Shown: positions 39,756 to 46,878, counted from the first letter of the stretch. The stretch is 64,000 bases of DNA from Micromonospora okii (GCF_020884795.1 NZ_BBZF01000024.1:132717-196716); one strand, 5' to 3'. Notes: a model not told the origin generated them from the sequence alone. A program made the numbers and translations.

Positions 39756-40511
39756 ATGCGGCTCGACGGCCGGGTCGCCCTGGTCACCGGGGCGGGCAGC
39801 CCCGACGGCATCGGGTACGCGACCGCCCGCCGCCTGGTCGACCTGGGCGCCCGGGTGGCCATCGTCTCCACCACCCGGCGCATCCACGAGCGGGCCGGTG
39901 AGCTGGGGGCGACCGGGTTCGTCGCCGACCTGACCGACGAGTCGGAGGTCGGCGCGCTCGCCGACGCCGTCACCGAACAGCTCGGCGACGTGGAGGTGCT
40001 GGTCAACAACGCCGGCCTGGCCAGCCGGGCCAGCCCCGAGGTGCTGCGCCCGGTGGCCCAGCTCAGCTACGACGAGTGGCGCGGCGAGATCGACCGGAAC
40101 CTGAGCACCGCGTTCCTGTGCAGCCGGGCGTTCATCGGCGGGATGGCCGAGCGCGGCTGGGGCCGGATCGTCAACCTCGCCGCCACCGCCGGGCCGGTCA
40201 ACGCCCTGCCCACCGAGGCGGGGTACGCGGCGGCGAAGGCGGGCGTGGTCGGGCTGACCCGGGCGCTGGCGATGGAGATGATCGCCGACGGGGTGACGGT
40301 GAACGCGGTGGCCCCCGGCACGATCCACACGGCGGCCTCCACGGTGGCCGAGCTCCGCCAGGGCCTCGGCACCCCCGTCGGCCGCCCCGGCACCCCCGAC
40401 GAGGTGGCCGCCGCGATCGTCTTCCTCTGCTCGCCGGCCGCGTCGTACATCACCGGGCAGATGATCGTGGTGGACGGCGGCAACAGCGTCCGGGAGTCGC
40501 AGTTCCGCTGA
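39756..40511 (+). CDS. short-chain dehydrogenase, FabG-like (251 aa)
   Basis: This is a classical SDR: VTGAGSPDGIGYAT (cofactor loop with a two-residue insertion), NNAG, the Ser-containing IVNLAATAG segment, YAAAK (YxxxK), VNAVAPGTIHTAAS and YITGQMIVVDGG. ATG 39756 starts the fold directly. An upstream in-frame ATG at 39603 would add 51 Arg/Pro-rich residues that look non-native. It is flanked by two minus-strand DUF4190 genes. The substrate is unknown. Confidence 0.88.
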   Translation: MRLDGRVALVTGAGSPDGIGYATARRLVDLGARVAIVSTTRRIHERAGELGATGFVADLTDESEVGALADAVTEQLGDVEVLVNNAGLASRASPEVLRPVAQLSYDEWRGEIDRNLSTAFLCSRAFIGGMAERGWGRIVNLAATAGPVNALPTEAGYAAAKAGVVGLTRALAMEMIADGVTVNAVAPGTIHTAASTVAELRQGLGTPVGRPGTPDEVAAAIVFLCSPAASYITGQMIVVDGGNSVRESQFR

Positions 40512-40535
40512 CCCGCGCGCCGGGCGGCACCGCCG

Positions 40536-41024
40536 TCAGTACGAGTTGCCGCCGGAGCCGCTCACGAAGGCCAGGGCGGCCCAGCCGCAGCAGATCAGCA
40601 GGCCGAGCGCGGTGAAGACGTAGCCGAGGATCAGCCCCCAGGTGGCGAGCTGTTCGCCCTCCTCGCCGGTGCGGCGGATCTGCTGCTTGGCCACGTAGCC
40701 GAGCACGATGCCGGCGGGCGAGAAGACGAACGCGAAGACCAGCGACAGCACGGCGAGGACGTTCGTCCCCCGGGCTGGGCCGGGCGGGCCGTACCCGCCG
40801 TACCCGGGGGGCGGCGGGCCGTACTGCTGGTACTTGCCGTACGGCTCGGGCTGCTGGTACTGGCCGTGGTGCTCCGGCTGCTGGTAAGTGCCGTACGGCT
40901 CGGGCTGCTGGTACGGGTCGGGCTGGGCCTGCGGCCCGTGCCCGGGGCCGGGCTCGTCCTGCCGGCCCGGCGGGGGCTCGTAGGGCGACGGCGGCTGCTC
41001 CGGCTCCTGCGGTGGATAACTCAT
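40536..41024 (-). CDS. second DUF4190-type membrane protein with QQPEPYG repeats (162 aa)
   Basis: The N-terminal half has degenerate repeats (YQQPEPYGTYQQPEHHGQY, then QQPEPYGKYQQYG). Two membrane helices follow (TNVLAVLSLVFAFVFSPAGIVLGYVAKQQI and WGLILGYVFTALGLLICCGWAALAFVSG) with the family loop KQQIRRTGEEGEQLA. It ends SGSGGNSY, like its paralogue at 38972. GGGAGG lies about 6 bases before ATG 41024. Function is unknown. Confidence 0.82.
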   Translation of the reverse strand: MSYPPQEPEQPPSPYEPPPGRQDEPGPGHGPQAQPDPYQQPEPYGTYQQPEHHGQYQQPEPYGKYQQYGPPPPGYGGYGPPGPARGTNVLAVLSLVFAFVFSPAGIVLGYVAKQQIRRTGEEGEQLATWGLILGYVFTALGLLICCGWAALAFVSGSGGNSY

Positions 41025-41080
41025 CCGGCACCTCCCGCGCACCCGTCGTGACCCACCCATTGCGGACGCTACCCGCAGCG

Positions 41081-41161
41081 GTGAACCTTTTCACAGCGGT
41101 TGGGCCGACTGTTCGCCTTGGCCGGGGCGGCCGGGACGTCGATACTGACCGAACGTTCAGT
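41081..41161. promoter_or_regulatory. TetR-type operator candidate upstream of acyl-CoA dehydrogenase
   Basis: ACTGACCGAACGTTCAGT (41144-41161) is an 18-bp palindrome with 7 of 9 pairs matching. It resembles TetR-family operators that govern acyl-CoA dehydrogenase genes in actinobacteria. GTGAA-N4-TTCAC at 41081-41094 is a second small palindrome in the same gap. Confidence 0.5.
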
Positions 41162-41199
41162 TACCCGTGAGTAGTTGCCCCGATCCCCCGGAGGCTGAG

Positions 41200-42396
41200 A
41201 TGGCCCGACTCGCCCAGACGCCCGGCCTGACCGACGTGCAGCAGTCGATCCTGGAGACCGTCCGGGAGTTCGCCGACAAGGAGATCATCCCGCACGCCCA
41301 GCGGCTGGAGCACGCCGACGAGTACCCCACCGACATCCTCGACGGAATGCGCGAGATGGGGCTGTTCGGCCTCACCATCGACGAGGAGTACGGCGGGCTG
41401 GGCGAGTCCCTGCTGACGTACGCGCTGGTGGTCGAGGAGCTCTCCCGGGGCTGGATGTCGATCTCCGGCATCGTCAACACGCACTTCATCGTGGCGTACC
41501 TGATCTCCCAGCACGGCTCGGCGGAGCAGAAGGCCCGGCTGCTGCCGAGGATGGCCACCGGCGAGGTGCGTGGCGCGTTCTCGATGTCCGAGCCGGAGTG
41601 CGGTTCCGACGTCTCGGCGATCAAGTCGAAGGCGGTCCGCAGCGGCGACGACTACGTCCTGAACGGCCAGAAGATGTGGCTGACCAACGGGGCGTACTCC
41701 TCGGTGGTGGCCACCCTCGTCCGGACCGACACCGGCGCCGACTCCGTCTACGGCAACATGAGCACCTTCCTGCTGGAGAAGGAGCCGGGCTTCGGCGAGA
41801 CCGCGCCCGGCCTGACCATCCCCGGCAAGATCGACAAGATGGGCTACAAGGGCGTCGAGACCACCGAGATGGTCCTCGACGGCGTCACCGTCCCCGCCTC
41901 CGCCGTGCTCGGCGGCGAGGAGAAGGTCGGCCGTGGCTTCTACCAGATGATGGACGGCATCGAGGTGGGCCGGGTCAACGTCGCCGCCCGCGCCTGCGGC
42001 ATCTCCCTGCGCGCGTTCGAGCTGGCCGTCGCGTACGCCCAGCAGCGCCGCACCTTCGGCCAGCCGCTCGCCAAGCACCAGGCCATCGCCTTCAAGCTCG
42101 CCGAGATGGGCACGAAGATCGAGGCCGCGCACGCCCTGATGGTCAACGCCGCCCGGCTCAAGGACGCCGGCCAGCGCAACGACGTCGAGGCCGGCATGGC
42201 GAAGCTGCTCGCCTCCGAGTACTGCGCCGAGGTCGTCCAGGAGGCGTTCCGCATCCACGGCGGCTACGGCTACTCCAAGGAGTACGAGATCGAGCGGCTG
42301 ATGCGGGAGGCCCCGTTCCTGCTGATCGGCGAGGGCACCTCGGAGATCCAGAAGACCATCATCTCCCGGGGCCTCCTCAAGGAGTACAAGCTCTGA
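41200..42396 (+). CDS. acyl-CoA dehydrogenase (398 aa)
   Basis: This FAD enzyme introduces a double bond into an acyl-CoA. The N-terminal helical domain, the beta domain with AFSMSEPECGSDVSAIKSKAVR and WLTNGAYSSVV, and the C-terminal domain with RRTFGQPLAKHQAIAFKLAEM and EAFRIHGGYGYSKEYEIERLMREAPFLLIGEGTSEIQKTIISR are all complete. YSKEYEIERLMREAP with Glu is the usual catalytic-base region. With the CitE-like lyase and MaoC hydratase nearby, a methylsuccinyl-CoA dehydrogenase role is possible; that is inference. GGAGG at 41190-41194 selects ATG 41200 over GTG 41167. Confidence 0.92.
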   Translation: MARLAQTPGLTDVQQSILETVREFADKEIIPHAQRLEHADEYPTDILDGMREMGLFGLTIDEEYGGLGESLLTYALVVEELSRGWMSISGIVNTHFIVAYLISQHGSAEQKARLLPRMATGEVRGAFSMSEPECGSDVSAIKSKAVRSGDDYVLNGQKMWLTNGAYSSVVATLVRTDTGADSVYGNMSTFLLEKEPGFGETAPGLTIPGKIDKMGYKGVETTEMVLDGVTVPASAVLGGEEKVGRGFYQMMDGIEVGRVNVAARACGISLRAFELAVAYAQQRRTFGQPLAKHQAIAFKLAEMGTKIEAAHALMVNAARLKDAGQRNDVEAGMAKLLASEYCAEVVQEAFRIHGGYGYSKEYEIERLMREAPFLLIGEGTSEIQKTIISRGLLKEYKL

Positions 42397-42401
42397 GGTG
42401 C

Positions 42402-42454
42402 AAGGAAGGGCCCCCTGTTAACGCTTTCGGTAGAGGAAGGGTCCCCTCCTAACC
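42402..42454. repeat. GTTAACGC/CGGTAGAG dispersed repeat, copy at acyl-CoA dehydrogenase end
   Basis: AAGGAAGGGCCCCCT, then GTTAACGCTTTCGGTAGAG, then GAAGGGTCCCCTCCT. It starts 5 bases after the TGA stop and closely matches the copy at 31995. The outer GGAAGGGNCCC and GGGNCCCCTCC arms can pair. Confidence 0.85.
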
Positions 42455-42470
42455 ACCGGGGGCGGCGGCC

Positions 42471-42878
42471 TCAGCCGAGGCGGGTGAGACCGGCGGCGGC
42501 GCGCTCGACGATGAGGCAGCGGTCCTCGACGTAGTCGATGCCGGCCTCCTCCGCGATCCGCCGCGCCTGCGGCGAGACGATCCCGAGCTGCAACCAGACG
42601 GCCGGCGCGCCGATCGCCACCGCGTCCCGGACCACCTCGACCGCGTCCCGGGCCGGGCGGAACACGTTCACCAGGTCGACCGGGTGCGGGATGTCGGCCA
42701 GGGACGCGTACGCCCGCTCGCCGAACAGCTCCTCGACGGTCGGGTTGACCGGGACGATCCGCCAGCCGTACCGCTGCATCTGGGCCGGCACCCGGTGGGC
42801 GGCCTTGGCCGGGTCGCGGGACGCGCCCACGACGGCGATGACGGCGGACTCGGCGAGGATCTGCTGGGCGCTGCGCAC
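42471..42878 (-). CDS. CoA-binding (Rossmann-fold) protein, YccU type (135 aa)
   Basis: VIAVVGASRDPAKAAHRVPAQMQRYGWRIVPVNPTVEELFGERAYASLADIP is the CoA-binding/succinyl-CoA-synthetase-like Rossmann domain, and WLQLGIVSPQARRIAEEAGIDYVEDRCLIVERAA completes it. Stand-alone proteins of this kind (YccU, about 137 aa) bind CoA or a similar nucleotide; function is not established. GTG start at 42878. Confidence 0.88.
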   Translation of the reverse strand: MRSAQQILAESAVIAVVGASRDPAKAAHRVPAQMQRYGWRIVPVNPTVEELFGERAYASLADIPHPVDLVNVFRPARDAVEVVRDAVAIGAPAVWLQLGIVSPQARRIAEEAGIDYVEDRCLIVERAAAGLTRLG

Positions 42879-42904
42879 GCCGCGACGATAGCCGCTCGCC
42901 GCGC

Positions 42905-43287
42905 TCAGAGCAGGGTGAGTTGCTCAGCGGGCGGCGGCGCGGGCGGCCTGGCCAACCGGTGGCCCCCGGTCGGGGCGGCCCGGGGCAGGCCGTGCCGGCG
43001 GGCGGCGATGCGCACCCGGGCGGTCAGCTCCCGCTGGTACGCCTGCGGCGCGTACGCACCCGCCCGGTACAGCTCCCGGTAGCGGGGCACCAGGCGCGGG
43101 TGCTCCCGGCCGAGCCAGTGCGCGTACCACTCGCCCGCACCTCGTGGAAGGTCATCCCGGCGAAGCCGGGGGTGTCGAAGGTGCGGACGGTCGCGCCGGG
43201 CAGCGCCAGCGGCAGGGGTGGTGCCGCCGGCGCTGCCCGCTCGGGACGGCCCTCGTCCGGGGGAGCGGAGAGGTTGTCCCAGCGCAT
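42905..43287 (-). pseudogene. Rv2578c-type radical-SAM gene with its central domain deleted
   Basis: From ATG 43287 the first frame reads MRWDNLSAPP, ending TVRTFDTPGFAGMTFHEVRA, the N-terminus of the Rv2578c radical-SAM family. At about 43131-43140 the homology jumps, one frame over, to EWYAHWLGREHPRLVPRYRELYRAGAYAPQAYQRELTARVRIAARRHGLP, which is that family's C-terminus, ending AEQLTLL at 42905. The middle of about 250 residues, with the CxxxCxxC cluster motif, is gone, so no active enzyme can be made. A LexA-type box remains 10 bases before the start. Confidence 0.75.
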
Positions 43288-43296
43288 GACCATCAT

Positions 43297-43312
43297 TCGA
43301 ACACACGTTCTA
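43297..43312. promoter_or_regulatory. LexA (SOS) box
   Basis: TCGAAC-ACAC-GTTCTA matches the actinobacterial SOS box TCGAAC-N4-GTTCGA at 11 of 12 defined positions. It lies just upstream of the broken radical-SAM gene and 68 bases before the DCC-family gene on the other strand. Confidence 0.75.
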
Positions 43313-43379
43313 ACGACGTGCAAGTGACCTGTCGGACACCCCGGCGCGGCCCGCCGCCGGCCGGGGGGAGGATGGGGCC

Positions 43380-43799
43380 ATGGAGAGGTCGACCTTCGTC
43401 TACGACGGCGACTGCGCGTTCTGCACGAAGTGCGCGGAGTTCATCGAGCGCCGCATCCCCACCGGGGCGCGGGTGCTGCCCTGGCAGTTCGCCGACCTGG
43501 AGGCGCTCGGCCTGACCGCCGCCGAGTGCGAGGAGGCGGTGCAGTGGGTCGGCGCGGACGGCTCCCGCGCGGCCGGCCCCGACGCCATCGCGCGGCTGCT
43601 CGGCGACAGCGGCCCGTTCTGGCGGGTGGCGGGAGGCGGGCTGCGGTTCCCGCCGGTGCGCGCGGCGGCCTGGCCGGCGTACCGCTGGGTGGCCCGGAAC
43701 CGGCACCGGCTGCCGGGTGGCACCGCCGCCTGCTCGCTGCCCCAGGAGGCGCGGGAGCGACTCTACGGCCCGGCCGGCCGCCCGACCACCGGGGCCTGA
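43380..43799 (+). CDS. DCC-family thiol-disulfide oxidoreductase-like protein, DUF393 (139 aa)
   Basis: The family name-giving motif is YDGDCAFC at residues 8-15, with the CxxC pair Cys12-Cys15, followed by FIERRIPTGARVLPWQFADLEALGL and DAIARLLGDSGPFWRVAGGGLRFP. DUF393 proteins are thioredoxin-like and are often encoded beside HTTM membrane proteins, as here. Its 3' end overlaps the HTTM gene's 3' end by 37 bases on opposite strands. It could share the region of the LexA box, but no promoter is clear. Confidence 0.87.
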   Translation: MERSTFVYDGDCAFCTKCAEFIERRIPTGARVLPWQFADLEALGLTAAECEEAVQWVGADGSRAAGPDAIARLLGDSGPFWRVAGGGLRFPPVRAAAWPAYRWVARNRHRLPGGTAACSLPQEARERLYGPAGRPTTGA

Positions 43800-44704
43800 C
43801 CGGGCAGCCCGCCGTCGACCGCCGGGCCGGGCGGCGGCCCCCCGGTGGCCGCGTCCTCCGCGCCCCCGGTCCGGCCGGGTCGGCGGCCGGCGAGCCGGCG
43901 GGCCCAGACCACCGGGCGCACCCGCTCCAGCGGCAGGAAGCTGGCCATCGCCACCAGGTGCGGCGCGAACGAGATGGTGATCGTCGCCATGGTGATTGCG
44001 TGGAACGAGTAGAAGAAGCCGACCGTGGCCAGCCGCCAGCGCTCGGACAGCAGGAAGACCACCGGGCTGAGCAGCTCGAAGGCGAGGATGCCGAACTGCG
44101 CCACGAGCAGCAGGTACGGCACCGAGGCGACCAGGTCGGCCAGGTCGGTGCCGCGCCGGATGATCGCCTTGGCGAGCACCGACCCGGTGGCCCAGTCGAG
44201 GCCGCCGAAGCGGAACTTCGCGAACGCGGCCAGGAAGTACGTGCAGATCACCGCGATCTGGGTGACCCGCAGCGCCCAGCCGCCCGCCTCGGTGCGGGTG
44301 GGGTCGCCGTGCCGGGCCCGGCCGGCGGCGGGCAGCGCGGCGAGCGCGACGAGCAGGCCGAACCGGTCGTGGTCGACCTTGCCGTAGCTCATCGCGATGA
44401 TCATCCACTCCAGGTAGAGCGCGAAGACCGTCCAGCCGAGCAGCCGGTGGGCGCGCCCGGTCGCGGCGAGCAGGGCGACGACGAGCAGCGCCCAGAAGAC
44501 CGCGGCGACCAGCGCGGGCGTCGGGGTGGGCAGCGGCAGTACCCGGCCGACGAGCAGCGGCTGGTACAGCTCCCCGGGGACGGCGGCCCGGGTGCGCACC
44601 CAGGGGGTGAAGACCACGAGGTCGGCGGCGACGAAGAGGTAGACCAGGGTGCGGAAGGCGGCCACCCGGCCGCGCGGGACCGCCTCGAACAGCCAGCCGA
44701 TCAC
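43763..44704 (-). CDS. HTTM-domain membrane protein (313 aa)
   Basis: About seven membrane helices (AAFRTLVYLFVAADLVVF, LVAAVFWALLVVALLAATG, YFLAAFAKFRFGGLDWATG, LLLVAQFGILAFELLSPVVFLLSERW, VGFFYSFHAITMATITISFAPHLVAMASFL) with conserved K-FRFGGLDW and FHA make this a horizontally-transferred transmembrane (HTTM) protein, related to vitamin-K-dependent carboxylase. GTG 44704 overlaps the preceding gene by 4 bases. The C-terminal 60 residues are low-complexity and overlap the DCC gene. Function is not known. Confidence 0.85.
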   Translation of the reverse strand: MIGWLFEAVPRGRVAAFRTLVYLFVAADLVVFTPWVRTRAAVPGELYQPLLVGRVLPLPTPTPALVAAVFWALLVVALLAATGRAHRLLGWTVFALYLEWMIIAMSYGKVDHDRFGLLVALAALPAAGRARHGDPTRTEAGGWALRVTQIAVICTYFLAAFAKFRFGGLDWATGSVLAKAIIRRGTDLADLVASVPYLLLVAQFGILAFELLSPVVFLLSERWRLATVGFFYSFHAITMATITISFAPHLVAMASFLPLERVRPVVWARRLAGRRPGRTGGAEDAATGGPPPGPAVDGGLPGQAPVVGRPAGP

Positions 44705-45141
44705 GGCTCCGCCCGCCAGGCGACCACGGTCTCGTCGGCCCAGCGGCCGGTGGGGCGGCCGGCCTCGATGCCGTACCAGCGGATCACGATGCGGACCTCG
44801 ACCAGGCCGGCGGCGTCGGGGTGGCGTTCGGCGTACGCGTCGGCGACCTGGCGCAGTCGGGCGGGCTCGGCGACGTACCGGCTCTGCTGGCCCTCGATCT
44901 CGGCGCGGCGCAGGCCGGTGGCGTCCTCGCCCAGGTCGACCACCGCGCCGGTGCGGTCGACGCCCTCGATCCGGGTGTCCGGGGCGGCGGCGTTCGCCGG
45001 GTCGGAGGTCGAGTACATCCGGAACGGGCCGAACGGGAAGTCGTCGTCGGTGCCCCAGGCGGTGCCGGCGAGCAGCACGGCGAGGCCCAGTGCCGTGGCG
45101 AACAGCCGGACCGCCCGGCCCTGCGGGGTCAGCGTCTCCAT
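44701..45141 (-). CDS. small exported or membrane-anchored protein paired with HTTM (146 aa)
   Basis: An N-terminal helix (VRLFATALGLAVLLAGTAWGT) is followed by DDDFPFGPFRMYSTSDPANAAAPDTRIEGVDRTGAVVDL and VRIVIRWYGIEAGRPTGRWADETVVAWRAEP. FPFGPFRMYS is typical of proteins encoded next to HTTM genes in actinobacteria. The four-base overlap with the HTTM gene shows co-translation. It probably sits at the outer membrane face. No enzyme motif is seen. Confidence 0.75.
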   Translation of the reverse strand: METLTPQGRAVRLFATALGLAVLLAGTAWGTDDDFPFGPFRMYSTSDPANAAAPDTRIEGVDRTGAVVDLGEDATGLRRAEIEGQQSRYVAEPARLRQVADAYAERHPDAAGLVEVRIVIRWYGIEAGRPTGRWADETVVAWRAEP

Positions 45142-45279
45142 CGGTTCAGGACCATACGGGATCGAAGGGGCGCTCCGGCTCCTTCCGTCGGGCGGCGCGG
45201 GCCAGCCGTACCGGTGACGCGGGCGCGGGGCACCGACCGGTGGGCGAGCCGGGCCGTCGGTCGCCGGTGGGCGAGACGC

Positions 45280-45314
45280 GCGACGGCCGGGCCCGTGCGG
45301 GGCCCGGCCGTCGC
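45280..45314 (-). terminator. strong hairpin terminator of the thioredoxin gene
   Basis: A perfect 15-bp stem (45280-45294 with 45300-45314) closes over loop GTGCG, 17 bases past the trxA stop. Confidence 0.85.
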
Positions 45315-45331
45315 GTCGTGGGGCTCGGAAC

Positions 45332-45694
45332 TCAGTGGTTGTGCTCGGCCAGCTTCTTGCGGACGTCGTCCATGTCGAGGGCCTGGACCTGCTCGATGAG
45401 GTTCTCCAGGGCGGACTCGGGCAGGGCGCCCGGCTGGGCGAAGACGATCACGCCGTCCCGGATCGCCATGATCGTCGGGATCGAGCGGATGTCGAACTTC
45501 GCGCCCAGTTCCTGCTGCGCCTCCGTGTCGACCTTGCCGAAGACGATGTCGGGGTGCTTGGCGGAGGAGCGCTCGTAGACCGGGGCGAACCGCTTGCACG
45601 GGCCGCACCACTCGGCCCAGAAGTCGACGAGGACGATGCCGTCGCCGCCCGCCACCTCGTCGAAGTTCGCCGTGGTCAGCTCAACGGTTGCCAT
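45332..45694 (-). CDS. trxA: thioredoxin (120 aa)
   Basis: The active site WCGPC is at residues 29-33, in VDFWAEWCGPCKRFAPVY. The cis-proline region SIPTIMAIRDG follows. Length is slightly over the usual 105 owing to a C-terminal helix (ALENLIEQVQALDMDDVRKKLAEHNH). It reduces protein disulfides in the cytoplasm. It is a single gene with its own strong terminator and a perfect palindrome (45728-45745) 33 bases upstream of its start. Confidence 0.92.
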   Translation of the reverse strand: MATVELTTANFDEVAGGDGIVLVDFWAEWCGPCKRFAPVYERSSAKHPDIVFGKVDTEAQQELGAKFDIRSIPTIMAIRDGVIVFAQPGALPESALENLIEQVQALDMDDVRKKLAEHNH

Positions 45695-45882
45695 GTGGAC
45701 TCTCCGATCACCGCGGAATCACCTACTCGTCCTGGAACCAGGACGGGTCCCGTCGAATTCCCGGGGGGCTCCCCCCGAAACCGGCCCCCGCCTGGGGAGG
45801 CTCCTCCTGGAATCGACCACTGTCTGTCGCTCTCCGAGTTGCGGAGCGCACGTGCGTTATGCATTTGCGTGACCGGACGTGA

Positions 45883-45896
45883 TGGGAGCGCTTCCA
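45883..45896. promoter_or_regulatory. CebR/LacI-type operator-like box
   Basis: TGGGAGCGCTTCCA matches the CebR box TGGGAGCGCTCCCA (cellobiose-responsive LacI-family repressor) at 13 of 14 bases. No sugar-utilisation gene is adjacent, so the target is unclear. Confidence 0.5.
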
Positions 45897-45963
45897 GGTC
45901 GGATCGCCCGAGCGCGCAACCCCGATCGGCGATCCATCGCCTGACTAGGGCCGATCCGACCTG
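45895..45963. ncRNA. candidate structured RNA or long-stem element
   Basis: CAGGTCGGATCG (45895-45906) and CGATCCGACCTG (45952-45963) are perfect 12-bp complements enclosing 45 bases. Inside, GGCGAT/ATCGCC (45928-45941) makes a second small hairpin. The multi-stem form in a 548-base gap suggests a structured transcript or mobile repeat. No transcription evidence is available. Confidence 0.35.
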
Positions 45964-46242
45964 CGGAGATCGCTTTCGGGCTCACTGGCAGTTACGCCAC
46001 GTGTTGTTACGAACTGATAAATGTGATGCGGGTCTCTGTTCCAAGACCGCTTGCGTACGGCAGAATCTCTTCCATCAGAGCGTGGGCGGCGGGTGCCGGG
46101 GAGGGCCCCGCCGCTCATTGCGTCTCCCCCCAGGGGAGGCGGCCGGTGTGACATTTCCACGGCCGATCCGCCCGGGGCGCGACCTTAACCATCGATAAGG
46201 CATGCTGGCCCGAACTTCGTCGCCGCCCTGAGGGGGACACCG

Positions 46243-46758
46243 ATGCAGTTCGGCCGCTACTACGAGGAGTTCGAGGTCGGCGCGGTCTACCGGCACTGGC
46301 CGGGCAAGACCGTCACCGAGTACGACGACCACCTCTTCTGCCTGCTCACGATGAACCACCACCCCCTGCACATGGACGCGCACTACGCCGAGTCGGCGAG
46401 CCAGTTCAAGCGCAACGTCGTGGTCGGCAACTACATCTACTCGCTGCTGCTCGGCATGTCCGTGCCCGACGTCAGCGGCAAGGCCATCGCCAACCTGGAG
46501 GTCGAGTCGCTGCGGCACGTCGCCCCGACCTTCCACGGCGACACCATCTACGGCGAGACCACCGTGCTGGACAAGCGCGAGTCCGAGTCGAAGCCGGACC
46601 GGGGCGTGGTGACGGTGGAGACCCGCGGCTACAAGCAGGACGGCACCATGGTCTGCGTCTTCCGCCGCCGGGTCATGGTCGGCAAGCGGGAGTACGCGGC
46701 GGCGGCCGTCCCCGAGGGCGTCGACCCCGAGCGGCCGAGCTTCCCCGACCCGCGCTGA
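46243..46758 (+). CDS. MaoC-family dehydratase, possible mesaconyl-CoA hydratase (171 aa)
   Basis: This is a single hot-dog domain: YYEEFEVGAVYRHWPGKTVTEYDDHLFCLLTMNHHPLHMDAHYAE holds the (R)-hydratase-type catalytic Asp/His motif (D--------NHHPLHMD). VVGNYIYSLLLGMSVPDVSG and VVTVETRGYKQDGTMVCVFRRRVMV complete it. It resembles the short actinobacterial enzyme found in ethylmalonyl-CoA pathway clusters, acting between the acyl-CoA dehydrogenase (41200) and the CitE lyase (37969). GAGGGGGA lies about 5 bases before ATG 46243. The pathway assignment is inferred from gene company. Confidence 0.85.
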   Translation: MQFGRYYEEFEVGAVYRHWPGKTVTEYDDHLFCLLTMNHHPLHMDAHYAESASQFKRNVVVGNYIYSLLLGMSVPDVSGKAIANLEVESLRHVAPTFHGDTIYGETTVLDKRESESKPDRGVVTVETRGYKQDGTMVCVFRRRVMVGKREYAAAAVPEGVDPERPSFPDPR

Positions 46759-46878
46759 GCCGCCCCCCTTCTCTCAGCTCCCGGGAGGAGGGGCCCGGGG
46801 GCGAGGCCGCGGCGACGTTCCCCGGGGAAGGGGCCCGGTGCGCCCTACGGGGCCCATATGCTGACGCCGGAGGTAGCC

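Larger units (their letters stand above)
45695..46242. other. 548-base non-coding region with structured core
   Basis: No convincing gene is present and base composition is clearly less GC-rich than its surroundings. It contains: a palindrome CGTCCTGG-AA-CCAGGACG at 45728-45745 (trxA side); hairpin GGGGGGCTCCCCCC near 45759-45772; a CebR-like box at 45883-45896; a 12-bp perfect inverted repeat at 45895-45906/45952-45963; an AT-rich tract at 46001-46030; and CCTTA-N8-TAAGG near 46183 before the MaoC gene. It may encode a small RNA or hold several promoters. Confidence 0.6.

Noticed and set aside
43763..43799. Frameshift or misassembly at the DCC/HTTM overlap
   Set aside because: Both proteins look complete; the overlap covers the HTTM gene's low-complexity tail and the extreme end of the DCC gene, which is normal for convergent genes.
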